From assembly GCF_030272615.1 (NCBI RefSeq), contig NC_081415.1, positions 105,909,796 through 105,973,795 of the forward strand: DNA of 64,000 nt, written 5' to 3'. The position numbers and the translations under genes were made by a program. This stretch comes from Cryptomeria japonica (lineage: Eukaryota > Streptophyta > Pinopsida > Cupressales > Cupressaceae). Below, in pieces: positions 9,867-20,859 of the stretch; position 1 is the first letter of the stretch; every line of letters begins with the position of its first letter. The notes beneath the pieces are model-generated. The model was given only the letters and a program-made list of their open reading frames with translations. It had not been told where the DNA came from and ran no database searches.

Positions 9867-12597
9867 ATGCCGATACCAATTACAGAGCACAGATTTGAGC
9901 TAGTCCGACGGTACTAGCGGCTAGACGACTACAGACCAATGGTACGTAAATTAGAATTTTGAATTTTTAAGTATTTTTGATAGGCTTTTTGCTGAGTCTA
10001 AGTCGAGTCGGAGCAAGAGCACTGAAACTATGGTTTTGGCACTTTTGCTCAATTAACTAGCGCTATGGTGCCACAATGGTGCTATTGGCCTATTGTTTGA
10101 GCACTTTTGAAATGTTTTAGCACTATTGTATGCATGTTTAGGCGCTATTGATTAATAAGCGCTATTGAGTGCTTAATTAAGCGCTATTGTTCTTGATTAG
10201 TGCGACGATGTAGTTGTTTTAGCGCATTTATAGTTTGAGTGCTGTTGGAAAGCTGATTGAGCGCTTTTGTTAGGGTTGTAGTGATATTGTTGAGAAACTA
10301 GTGCTTTTGTTGGTAAAATAGCGCTTTTGTTTTAGGATAAAGAGATGCCCTAGTTTGGATGAAGAAAATCTCCCGATGCCAATGATGGATGGATGGCGAT
10401 GTGAAGTGGGAGTTGTTTTGAACCATAGAAGCCTGATGAGACTTAGGTCATTTTTAGGATAAATGCCCGTTTGAAGTCTAGGTGGCCATGATTGCTTACC
10501 TGTTGAAACCCAAAGATACTTGATCAAAGTATCTGTTGATAGTCTAGGTTTAAACTTAAGAAAGTTTGAAAACAAAACAACTGATGGTGATTGATGAATG
10601 TCCATGTGCAGGAGGAGCTAGGCGTGTTGTAGTTACGCGAGAGACATCCTGCGACATAGGGGTTGCGGGATCGATTGACAGAGGTGGAGATAGATTGTAT
10701 TGCTGCTACTGGATTGTATGAGGTGATGCACATGCCCGTGATTCAGATGAATCATGGTTTGATCATGATGTTAGCCGAGCGGTGGCACAACGAGATGTGC
10801 ACCTTCCATCTAGCACAGGGGGAGATGACAGTGACCCTAAAGGATGTGTGGCGCATCCTGCGGATTCCGATTCGGGGCGAGCTGGTCACATATGACAGAT
10901 CCTAGGGGACCCTTGTAGTTCAGAGGTTTTTTGATGAGGACATTTTTATTGATGATGGCTCGATTGCCTGGGAGGAGATAGCTGCATTATATGAGCCTCT
11001 TCTAGCAGTCGTATCAGGTATCGTGGGAGGAATTCTTTGTCTAGACAGGCGATCACATGGTTTGGCCATGGGATGGGGGTAGGTGATCGAGATGATAATT
11101 ACCAAGGGGACTCAATTTGCGTGGGGGCCGTGTGTATTGGCGTGCCTTTACCAGGAGCTTCATGAGGTGGTTTACCGAGGGAGGGGCTCCTTAGTAGTGG
11201 GCGCGATGCTTCTACATATTTGGGCCTGGGAGCACCTACCAGTGACTCAACCAGTGAGTCTGAGATTCTGTGCGGTAGATCAGCCATATATGTTCATGTA
11301 TAGCGGCATGATGAGTCAGCCCCACCTGGGGAAGTTAGAGTGGTGGCGGCGGGCATTGGACAATCTAGATGCAGTCATATGGCAACCATACCTAGAGTGT
11401 GAGCCATGGGATGATGATGCAGAGGCACTGCCCTACATTTTTATGACCCGATTCTTCATTGGGAGGACCTCATACCATGTGGAGAGACAAGTGCCCGGGA
11501 GAGTGATGAGGCAGTTTGGACGGCAGCAGGGACTGCCCAGTGGATCAAGAGAGTATGCTCGGGTGATTCGGGAGAGGTATGCATGGGGGCCAGTGCTGCC
11601 GTATGATTAGGCACTGGCAGAGTTTCAGACGCTACAGGTGAGACCATGGGACATACGACCGAGGGTCATGGATGTAGGAGTAGCAGATGAGTATACGCAG
11701 TACTGGGTAGTGCACCCAATCCTACGGATATCGGATCTAGCAGAGCCGATTCTAGATTTTGAGGATGAGAGGGGACAGAGACGGAGGAGGGCAGGAGGTT
11801 GAGGACCGAGGACAGGTGGAGGAGGTGGAGGAGAGGGAGGAGGAGGTGGAGGAGGAGGAGGTGGTGGAGGAGGAGGAGGAGGAGGTGGTGGGTTGGGGAT
11901 ACGGGTTCAGCAGAGAGGGAGAGGTGGACTGCCTCTACGGATAGCATAGGGACCATTGATACAAGGAGGAGTTCGGCTGGGTGGGAGGGCGATGGAGAGG
12001 GAGATCTCGATGGACAAAGGGGAGGGAGCTACTGGAGAGGGTGGTACAGGTGAGGCTGCTATGGATACCGGGGAGGGAGCCACTGGAGATCTTCGAGATC
12101 ACATGATAGCACTTTTGCAGACCTGGATAGAGGATTTGGAGGCGGAGGTGGCAGCTAGGGATGTGCAGCTATTTTCACGGGAGTCAGAGCTAGCGGTGGT
12201 GCTGCAGGAGAGGGATAATGCAATGGAGAGATTGGCAGATTTGCAGGAGAGAGTCCAGATTGGAGTAGGAGCATAGGGGCCTACGGGGGAGGTGATGAGG
12301 GAGATGCGACGAGCACAGGTAGAGATAGACTACTGGCAGGGTTTATATGAGTAGGTGGTGCCAGTTAGTCAACGAGCTCTTAGCTATTCGCAGATGCGAT
12401 AGGTCAGATCAGAGCGATCGCAAAGGGTGCAGAGCAGTGGGGGTGTGATGGGTCCTTTGCGGAGGGAGAGATCAGGGGATGCAGGAGTGAGTGGGGGTTC
12501 GATGAGGCCTCCACAGAGAGATGGATTAGGTGGTGCAGGCACCGGTGGGGGAGCAGGTGGTGATGGTGGTACAACATCTGGCCAGAGTGGCATTTGA
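9867..12597 (+). pseudogene. Antisense ORF: plant mobile domain (MAIN/MAIL-like) protein
   Basis: Exon 1 is 9867-9941 (M-P-I-P-I-T-E-H-R-F-E-L-V-R-R-Y). An intron runs 9942-10611 (GTACGT to TGTGCAG). Exon 2 is 10612-12597. Exon 2 reads TGLYEVMHMPVI, LAERWHNEMCTFHL, GEMTVTLKDVWRILRIPI and a later HIWAWEHLPV, matching the plant mobile domain (Pfam PF10536). PMD is found in Arabidopsis MAIN and MAIL proteins, which act in the nucleus in transposon silencing and meristem maintenance, and also occurs in transposons. After the domain come a Gly-rich run (about 11815-11895), a coiled-coil-like segment (12105-12270, Leu/Glu/Arg-rich) and a Gly-rich tail. Eleven premature stops (ten TAG, one TGA, no TAA) interrupt one frame with no frameshift over 662 codons. 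It would encode about 687 residues. Confidence 0.88.
9942..10611 (+). other. Intron of the antisense gene with clustered GCGCT motifs
   Basis: Donor GTACGT, acceptor TGTGCAG, phase 0. Joining the flanking exons keeps the frame shared by all of exon 2. The span 10055-10335 holds about a dozen degenerate copies of (A/G)GCGCT(A/T)TTG(T/A)T. For example AGCGCTATTGTTCTT lies near 10180 and AGCGCTTTTGTT near 10320. Confidence 0.65.
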
Positions 12598-14635
12598 GAG
12601 AGCATTTTTGCATATTTGTATCATTGTTTATTTTTTGGACTGAATCTTGGATGGCTCTTGGTAGCCGATTTTGTAGACTTCATTTTACTCTGATATATGA
12701 GATGATATATATGAGGAGATCCCATATTTTGATGATATGCAGTTGATATGTATGGATGTTTATGCAGGATGATGAGTTATTGCTTAGATGGATTTGTGTA
12801 CATGTATGCATTTGATGAGATGTTTCTTATATGCATGTTTTTATGATGATGTATGATGTTGGATACTGACATATGAATGCAGGTTTATATATGTATGATT
12901 TGTTTGATTTTTGATGTAATGCTTTATGTATGTAATGCCATGATGATGATGTATGCTTATGATAATTTATGAACAGGATTTTGGTGTTTCCTATTGTAAT
13001 ATAATGATGAGATAATTTATGTGATGATGTTAATGCAATGGTTGAAAATGATGTTAGGTATGGATATGTATCTAGATGTTTTTAGATGAATGTAATATGG
13101 ATAAACAAAATGTGGAGTACAAATGTTTATATGATAATGCCTAAATGAATGCATATGTAAAATGGATATATATAAAATGGTATGAACCAATGTTTGGAAA
13201 CAAATGGATTTATGATTCTAAACGCGTAAATATGATTTAAGTAAGAATGATAATGTGATGATACTATAACTTATGGTTTGAATAACTGCACCTTAATGCA
13301 ATTAAAAAAGAGGATAATGAATGCAATGTGAATGAATCCTAAAATGAGCATAATTAGATACTTTAATAATGGATGAATGAATGCACCTTTTCACTATAAA
13401 TGAATGTATGCAATAATAAATGATAATGAAATGATGATGGATAATTGACACTAAATGAATGAATAGTAAATGGCTTAATCAAGAACAATTTGATCCCATT
13501 AATGAATCTAATTATTTATGATTGATGCAATGATGCAAGTGATTAATGAAAACTAATGTAAAAAATGAACTATATGCCAATGTAAGTTAAAAAATGACAT
13601 GAATGTACTTAATGCAAGATGCAACTAAATGTGATGATGATATGACCATGAGGAATGCAAGGTTTTTGAGACTTTGCATGATGCATTGATGATGTATCAG
13701 AGTACTCGGTCATGATTGTATCCAAGACCAGCTTTAATGGTCACTTTTGCCTATAAAGCCTACATATGAATGAATGAATGGATGGGTGATATGCAACGGA
13801 ATGCAAGATATAAATAGATGAGATGAAATGACGATCCATAGTGCTCTATTTTCATCATTGAGCTTTAAAATGTTGGAAGAGAATACAAGCATCTTGACAT
13901 AATGATTCAAGATGACCTGAGTATTCCTTACATAGATTTTATATAGCACGTTAATACAAACGACTTGATATAAGGGTCAAGTCGATCAGAGTATTGTTTG
14001 CGTAATAGACAAGGATTATCTCTGTTCATGCATGACTTGGATCATCCTCCTTGATCTTATGTTGATCATATCCTGAGACAAGTGCATACCGTACTAAGAG
14101 ATAAAAACCTTTATCCAAATTGGATGAGGGGGAAGGAACCAAAGGAAGAGCATTGTACCTGCAAACAAACAGTATATACATAAAGAATAAAGAATAAGGA
14201 TCCTTGGTAATGGTTCATGCTCATATGGTCGAGGTATACGCTGTAGTCAGCAAGCTGTAATGATCTATGACTGCATTTTACATAAGATCACGTAGCTTGG
14301 TGAACTTCCCACGTAGACACCATTAGTACATGCCCCAGAACTTCATCGGAAATAATGTGCAAACGATACAAAATAATGCTGAAAGATCCCGAGATAGATA
14401 AACAAATGATTGTACTCACAAATCAACCAAGTATTTGATAGCTTAACATAATTTTCTTGTCAAAGAAAACATCACTTTTGTCTTTGTTGTGGTAAGGAAG
14501 GATGCATCCTTGTTGAAGACAGTTTGATTGTTGATGTCAATTGTGTTCGTCAATTTTTGATAAGTGATCATCGTGCGAGTATTTGTCAATGTTTGTTTTG
14601 TATCTATGCGGATGAGTATGTACAAGGTGTTGCCA
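12598..14635. other. Noncoding spacer of the Tat element, ATGA-rich
   Basis: Lies between the end of the antisense gene and the minisatellite. From 12700 to 13700 it is dominated by irregular TGATGA, ATGAATG and TGTATG runs, a simple-sequence-like purine/T bias. No frame longer than background, no domain and no RNA gene could be supported. Confidence 0.6.
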
Positions 14636-14955
14636 TGTTTTTGTTGGATTTTCGATGGTTTTTTGTTGTTTTTGGATTTTGTGGAACAGTTTTGAATGTT
14701 TTTGGATATTTGTGAGACATTTTTGAATGTTTTTGGATTTTGTGAGACATTTTTGAATGTTTTTTTGGATTTTGTGAGTCATTTTTGAATGTTTGTTTGG
14801 ATTGTGTGAGACATTTTTGAATGTTTTTGGATTTTGTGAGACATTTGTGAATGTTTTTGGATTTTGTGAGACATTTGTGAATGTTTTTTGGATTTTGTGA
14901 GACATTTTTGAATGTTTTTGGATTTTGTGAGACATTTTTGAATGTTTTTGCCAAT
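14636..14955. repeat. Minisatellite, about ten copies of a 30-32-bp unit
   Basis: The unit reads GACATTTTTGAATG then TTTTTGGATTTTGTGA. Copies differ by single bases or one or two T insertions. Long frames on the minus strand here (repeating N-V-S-Q-N-P-K-T-F-K) only reflect the repeat. Two decayed copies recur at 15265-15330 just outside the array. It lies about 400 bp beyond the pol stop, in the presumed 3' untranslated part of the gag-pol transcript. Confidence 0.92.
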
Positions 14956-15357
14956 AAATCACCAGTAATGTAGAATCCACTTCCATCATCTAGATTTTTA
15001 AGGGTAATGACCCCAAGTGTAGACATGACCATGATAGAGTCGGATGCAAGACGCATGAAGTACTATCTCTTTATTGCAGATCAAATAACAAGCCATGGTT
15101 TGGATGGATGGATGTGTGTATGTATGAATGTGATCGCAACGAGCCTGAAAGATACTGGAGCCATTTTCTTTACGAGTGGTGCCTATTTGCCAGGTTTTCA
15201 CCATCGCACTTACCTAAGGTGCCACCGGAGTGGTTGTTCATCATTTGGATGCATGATTTTTCTTTACTTTTTGAATGTTTTTGTATTTCTTCAGGACATT
15301 TTTCTGAATGTTTTTGGTATTTTCTGGTATGCAGGGGAGCCTGATGCTCTGTACAAC

Positions 15358-16849
15358 TTAGGTATAAAATTGTTTGAGGTGCATGTTGTTGATTGGATCT
15401 GCGAGCGATTCTCCTTCTGATGTAGCCAACTGATATGCCCCGGACCCGAAGACAGCAGTGACAACATATGGGCCCAGCTAGTTTGATTCAAACTTGCCCT
15501 GATGTTCTCTGTTTGGTTGGTTGCGAGGATTCTCTCGGAGAACAAGATCACCTACCTCAAATGTACAAGATCTAACTTGGTGATTGAGGTGCTTGTATGT
15601 AGCTTGTCGCTTCTCATCAAGTAACTCTAAGTCCTAAAGACGGGATACTCTGTATGCTTCATCATCAATGAGATTGTGCAAGGAAACCCATAATGATGGT
15701 ATCTCAACCTCAATAGGCAAGATAGCTTCTACACCATAGACCAATGAATAAGGAGTTGCACCTGTAGGGGTTCGAATGCTAGTTCGATATGCCCATAGCA
15801 CTGGATTTAGTTGAACATGCCAATCATGGCCGGCATCATTGACTGTCTTTTTGAAGATTTTTATTATGTTTTTATTTGATGCTTCGGCTTGACCATTGCC
15901 TTGTGGGTAATAGGGAGTGGAAAAGCGGTGTTGGATATGAAATTTCTCATAGAGTTCATGGACATCCTGATTTTTGAAAGGAAGACCGTTATCTGTGATG
16001 ATGGACATGGGTACACCATATCGGCAAATGATTTAGTTGAGGATGAATGAGGCGATCTACTTGCCGGTGACTTGGGTAAGTGGAACAACTTTGATCCACT
16101 TTGTGAAATATTCAGTGGCGGTAATAATGAATTTATGGCCATTGGATGAAGATGGATGAATCTTACCCACAAGGTCAAGGCCCCATTGATAGAAAGGCCA
16201 TGGTGTCGTGTTTGGTTGTAGTTCCTGGGCTTGTGCATGTATCAGGTCGCCATGAACTTGACATTTCTTGCATTTTCTGACAAAGTAGTAGGAATCTTTT
16301 TCCATAGATGTCCAATAGTATCCATTGCATAGGAGTTTCTTGGCTAGTGACGGACCACTTGAGTGAGTCCCACAAATTCCTTCATGGACTTCTTCCAAAG
16401 CCTTTGTTATCTCACCTTTTTCCAGACATCGAAGGAGAGTACCATCAAGACCGTGTCGGTATAGGGTTTCGGCAATAATGGTATATCAAGCACTTTGGCG
16501 AATAAAGGTTTTATGTTGGTTATTTGATTGGTTGGGAGGAAGGGTGTGATTGCGGAGATAGGTGTAGAATTCACTGTACCATGGGGATTTAGAACCGATA
16601 AGGTGACATATCATTTTGGATTCGGGGATATCATAAGCAGGAATCCAAAGCCGTTCTACCAAGAACTCATAGCGTGTTGAATTCGGTGGAAGATCTAGGA
16701 GAGATGCGATGGTAGCCATAGCGTCAGTAGCTCGATTCTGATCTCTTGGTATCTTCTCGAAAGTGATAGTAGTAAATGATGTCTTTAGTTTGTCCACCAT
16801 TTGCTTATATGGCATGAGTTTATCATCCTTGGTCTGATATTCATCTGTT
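15358..16849 (-). pseudogene. Tat element integrase (end of gag-pol)
   Basis: C-terminal part of gag-pol. A zinc-binding H-x-H-x-C-x2-C region (HEGICGTHSSG ... CKKCQ, about 16395-16260) leads into the catalytic core. First Asp in WGLDLVGKI (about 16190), second in SIITDNG (about 15998), Glu in GNGQAEASNK (about 15895). The end reads L-G-P-Y-V-V, S-G-P-G-A-Y-Q-L, HLKQFYT and TAA at 15358-15360, like other Tat polyproteins. The enzyme would join element DNA to the host chromosome. Catalytic residues are all present, but stops (for example after T-G-K, I-L-N, S-R-L and before L-G-P-Y) interrupt it. Each is one C-to-T or G-to-A step from a sense codon. Confidence 0.92.
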
Positions 16850-18513
16850 GCTTGTCAAATGACCAGTTGGGAGTCGCCATATACTTGTAGTTCTTGTAAT
16901 TTCCATTGTACGGCTAGCTTGAGTCCCGTGATCAAGGCCTCATACTTCGCCATGTTATTAGTGCATGGAAATGTGAGCCTATAAGACTTCGGGATACTAT
17001 CACCTTGAGGTGTGATAAACAGAATGCCTGCCCCCGAGCCACACCTAGTGTATGAACCATCGAAGTATAGTTTCCATGGTTGTATTGTTGTGATCATGAA
17101 TATCTCTTCATCTGGAAAATTAGAAATGAGAGGATGATCACCTATGAGAGGTGCATCGGCCAACTGATCTGCAATAACTTGACCTTTGATAGCTTTACGG
17201 TCTACATACTCGATGTCAAATTCACTTAGAATCATTACCCATTTGGCCAAGCAACCTGTCAATGCTGCTTTGCTGAGTAAATACTTGAGTGGATCAATCT
17301 TTGCAATGAGTTGTACTTTGTGTGTTAACAGATAGTGCCTTAGTTTAGTGGCTGCTAAGATTACTGCTAGGCAAGCTCGCTCAATAGGTGTATAATTGAG
17401 TTCATAGCCCACCAGTGTGCGAGAGATGTAGTAAACAACACACTCTTTTCCTTTTGCATTATGTTGTGCCAGTAGTACACCCAATGCTGTACTTGTTGCT
17501 GAGATATAGAGTAACAACGGTCTACTTGGATCTGGTGGCATCAGCAATGGTGGATTCATGAGATAGTCTTTAAGTGTCTGAAATGCTTGTTGGCATCGGG
17601 CATCCCACTGAAAGCGGATGTTTTTGTGTAGCAGGTTTGTGAATGGGTGACACTTATCAACCAATTGGGCAATGAATCTTCGGATGGATTGAAGTCGCCC
17701 TTGTAATGTCCTTAGCTGACTGATATTCTTTGGTGGTGGCATGTCCATGATTGCTTTTACCTTTGCTAGGTCGACCTCAATACCTTTTCTTGAGATAATG
17801 TATCCTAGAAGCTTCCCGGAGGTTACTCCAAAGACACATTTCTTTGGGTTGAGTCGAATATGGTATTGTTCCAGTCTATCAAAGATTTTATCTAAGATGT
17901 GGAGATGGCCTTCTCTGGTGAGTGATTTTGCTAGTAAGTCATCAACATAATCTTCCATCATAGTATGGATCATGTCATGGAAGATGGTGGTCATTGCTCT
18001 TTGATAGGTTGCTCCTGCATTCTTTAGACCAAAAGGCATTACATTCCAACAATATGTGCCCCATGGACATGTGAAGGCTGTCTTATGTTGATCTTCTAGT
18101 GCGATCTTTATCTGATTGTATCCTAAAAAGCCATCCATGAGTGAAAGCATGGCATGTCTTGCTGTCAGATCCACTATGATGTCGATATTTGGAAGGGGGA
18201 AGTTATCCTTAGGACAAACTTTATTCAGATCTCTTAAGCCAGTACAAATGCGGATGCCTCCTTTTGGTTTGCCGACAGGCACAATATTGGAGATCCATTC
18301 TGCATAATCAATTGGTCTAATGAAACCAACATCTAGGAGTTTCTTGAGTTCTATTTTGACTAGTACTGCAATTTGAGGATGCATCTTACGAAGCTTCTAC
18401 TTGACAGGTTTGGCTCCTTCTACTACGGTGAGGTGATGCATGACTAAATCAGGATCAAGCCCAGGCATGTCTACATATGACCATGTGAAGTTGATCTGAC
18501 ACTTCTGGAAGAA
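16850..18513 (-). pseudogene. Tat element RT, RNase H and second (archaeal-type) RNase H
   Basis: Continues the gag-pol frame. The lead-in WSYVDMPGLDPDLVMHHL is the usual stretch before gypsy RT. RT motifs are LLDVGFIRP, VPVGKPKGGIRIC, FPLPNID, MPFGLKNAGATYQR and catalytic MEDYVDDLL (about 17955). The conserved D-F-R-D-L-N is G-L-R-D-L-N here. The first RNase H follows (LLLYISATSTALGVLLAQ, then YYISRTL and Y-T-P-I-E), with A-K-W-V-M-I-L-S-E-F-D-I-E-Y. The second RNase H begins PWKLYFDGSYTRCGSGAG (about 17075) and includes NNMAKYEALITGL and YGDSQLV. In Tat elements it is thought to supply activity after the first domain degenerated. Premature stops occur after PVK (18399) and after S-Q-L-V-I. 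Confidence 0.93.
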
Positions 18514-20859
18514 CTATATAAATTTAGGTTGTTCCTCTGGAGTGAGAAGAGATGCTAGATGTATGAGATGAGGATTTTCAGGAGTCCCCACATTGTATTC
18601 TTTGGTTTCCTCGATGAGAATCATTGATCGTTCCTGTTGTGTACTAGCAGGGAGAATGTCAAACCCTTCATCCTCAGGCGCCTCAGAGAGGTTTTCACCA
18701 TTGGATACGCTCTTTCTTTTTACTTTTTTCGGATCAAACAGTGCCACAGTGTGGTTTTCACTCGAAGATCCATGTTTTATTGTTATATTTTTGCAGCTGA
18801 AAGGTTTGGCATCCGCCCCGAAGTATGCTACGCTATTAAGTTCAATGGCGAATCCAGCTTTGTGATCCTTGCTTGGTAGGTTATCCCTTAATTCCAAAAA
18901 GTCAATGATAGCCTCATCATTTTGGAAGAAGTCAAGACATGGGGGATTTGGTTGGTTCCATTCGATGAGTTTGGGGTGGATAATGGGCATTACTTCATCG
19001 ATTAGGTTAAGTGCGTTAGATGTATCAGTGAGGGTTAAGACGTTATGGTGAAGGTCGTTAATGGTACTCTCCCTATCAAAATCAGGCGTAGGATGAGACG
19101 TAGGGTCTGTGGAGGATGTTTCCAGTTCATGAACCCAAGTGGTCTTTATCTGTGCTTCTCCATAAACAAGGATGTCTTTGTGTGGCAGAGGTAGTGATGC
19201 ATCTTCCTCATCTGAAGTGTTAAGCTGTACAGGATCGAATTCCCACTCATGTGAGTCGGTCTCTAAGTCACTTTCCAGCATTTGATTACTATACCATATT
19301 GGGATGTCTTTTGAGTTAAATACTACAGGTGTGATTGGTTGATGTACCTTTGTAGTGATCAATGCTGCAGGAAGATTGAAGGGGATAAAAGAATATGGTA
19401 CAAGGAGTATCAGCAGTGTTGACTCAGTGGCTTCTGTTGGAACTGCTGGTGCCATAGATGCTACTGCGGGTTCTGATACAGTTGTTGCTGCTAATGGTGT
19501 TGCTGATGAGATTACGGGTTCGTTTGGTGGGATGAGTGGCATTGGTGATGGTTATGTGGGGATTTTGAGCCTTGGTGGGGCAGTTGTGATGGTGCTCGAT
19601 GTTGCTTTGATAATGAAAGGTGTCCTTTTTGTAGTAGGCTGACAAAATGGTTTGCTGGGTTTTCCTTTGAATTTGAGTTTAGGAAAGTTCTCTTTTTCAA
19701 AGCCTAGGCCTGTATTACCTTTGGGCTTTAATTCCAGCAGCAGAGGTTCATGTCGTCCTTGTTTGCAACATCCCAAAGCACTCTGACCATCATACCCCAT
19801 TCTTTTCATAATGAGGAGACCTTTGCCATACTGATCTGTAGGAATTTTAACTTGTGGTAGATCAGTGGTGATGGGATCTTTATAGATCCAGTCCGCTAAG
19901 TCCTCATCTTAGGTTTCTTTTTCTTGACTCTTTCCAAGGATGAAAGGTGTCAAAGCACATGCGGGCATGATTAGTGGTTGCTGGAGTAACTGCTGTGGTT
20001 TACCATGTGTTCGAGGAGAAGTGGGCATTTGTCCCACACAAAAGAGTTGACTCAAGTTGTATTCCCCAGGACCTTCCTCTGCTATTTTCATCTTAAGCTT
20101 TTCTTGCTTTGGTATAGTGGTGTTTGAACTGGCAAGAGAGGCGGGACTTATATATGATGTGGAAGAAATGGCTTCTCTATTATTAGGAATGGTAATCTCT
20201 AGTTGATGGCTAATATTATGGCAATACGCAAAGGGATTTGCATCGCCCAAGATTGTGATCTCTACACCGTTATGTGGGAACTTGATACATTGATGGTAGG
20301 TAGATGGAACGACTTGCATGGCATGTATCCAGGGTCTCCCTAACAATAGATTGTATGGCAGAGGAAGGTCCAGAACTTGACAGATGATGTGCTTTACCAC
20401 AGGGCCCACTCAGATTGGTAGTACCACAGCCCCTTTGGATGAACACTCCGCATCATCATAGGCTTTGATTGTGATCTTCTTACTAGGATCCATTGATTCT
20501 ACCGCATATCCCAATGTTGTGACCAACTGTAGTGTACAAATGTTCAAGCCTGCTCCATTATCTATCAAGACTCGCTTGATCCTATGCTGGTTAATAAATC
20601 CTTCGATGTGTAGCGAAGCATTATGAGGTTGCTGGAAAGAAGAGTTGTCACTTTCAGAAAAAGTGAGACAAGGTGATGACTTTAGATTTCCAACCATGGC
20701 TTGAAATTGGTCTGTATTCTGATTTGCAGGGATTGACGCCTCTTGGAGTGCTTGATCCAAGATAGTTTTATGAGATGGTGATAGGCGCAATAGCTCTAAA
20801 ATGGATATAAGCGCAGGCATTTTGTCTAAGTGTTCCATAAGATTGTACTGCTTTGGTAT
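18514..20859 (-). pseudogene. Tat element protease, G-patch and acidic linker
   Basis: Middle of the gag-pol frame. The aspartic protease has RVLIDNGAGLNICTL (about 20560), matching the D-N-G-S-A-L-N form common in Tat elements, and LLLGRPWIHAMQVVPS as its C-terminal flap/strand. A G-patch follows at about 19815-19690 (G-K-G-L-L-I-M-K-R-M-G-Y-D-G-Q-S-A-L-G ... T-G-L-G-F). G-patches are RNA-interaction motifs, also found after some retroviral proteases. Then comes a long, variable linker of about 400 residues, Ser/Thr/Pro-rich and later acidic, without a recognised fold (19542-18514). TAA codons at about 19909 and 19552, a TGA after LPI (about 20409) and a TAG at 18514 interrupt the frame. All can derive from Gln or Arg codons. 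Confidence 0.87.

Noticed and set aside
11666-12053. Leu/Pro- and Arg/Trp-rich frames overlapping the antisense gene
   Set aside because: They are shadows of the GGA/GGT-rich stretch of the PMD frame in other phases.
9867-12597. Ten TAG and no TAA among premature stops, suggesting TAG recoding or read-through in the PMD frame
   Set aside because: The host is a plant with the standard code, TGA also occurs, and CAG- or TGG-to-TAG decay explains the bias in this GC-richer frame. Deamination is the simpler reading.
14636-14955. CRISPR-like array
   Set aside because: Units abut with no unique spacers and the genome is eukaryotic.
14537-15056. 150-residue minus-strand repeat proteins with N-V-S-Q-N-P-K motifs
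   Set aside because: They are translations of the 30-bp minisatellite, open in two frames at once, with no homology.
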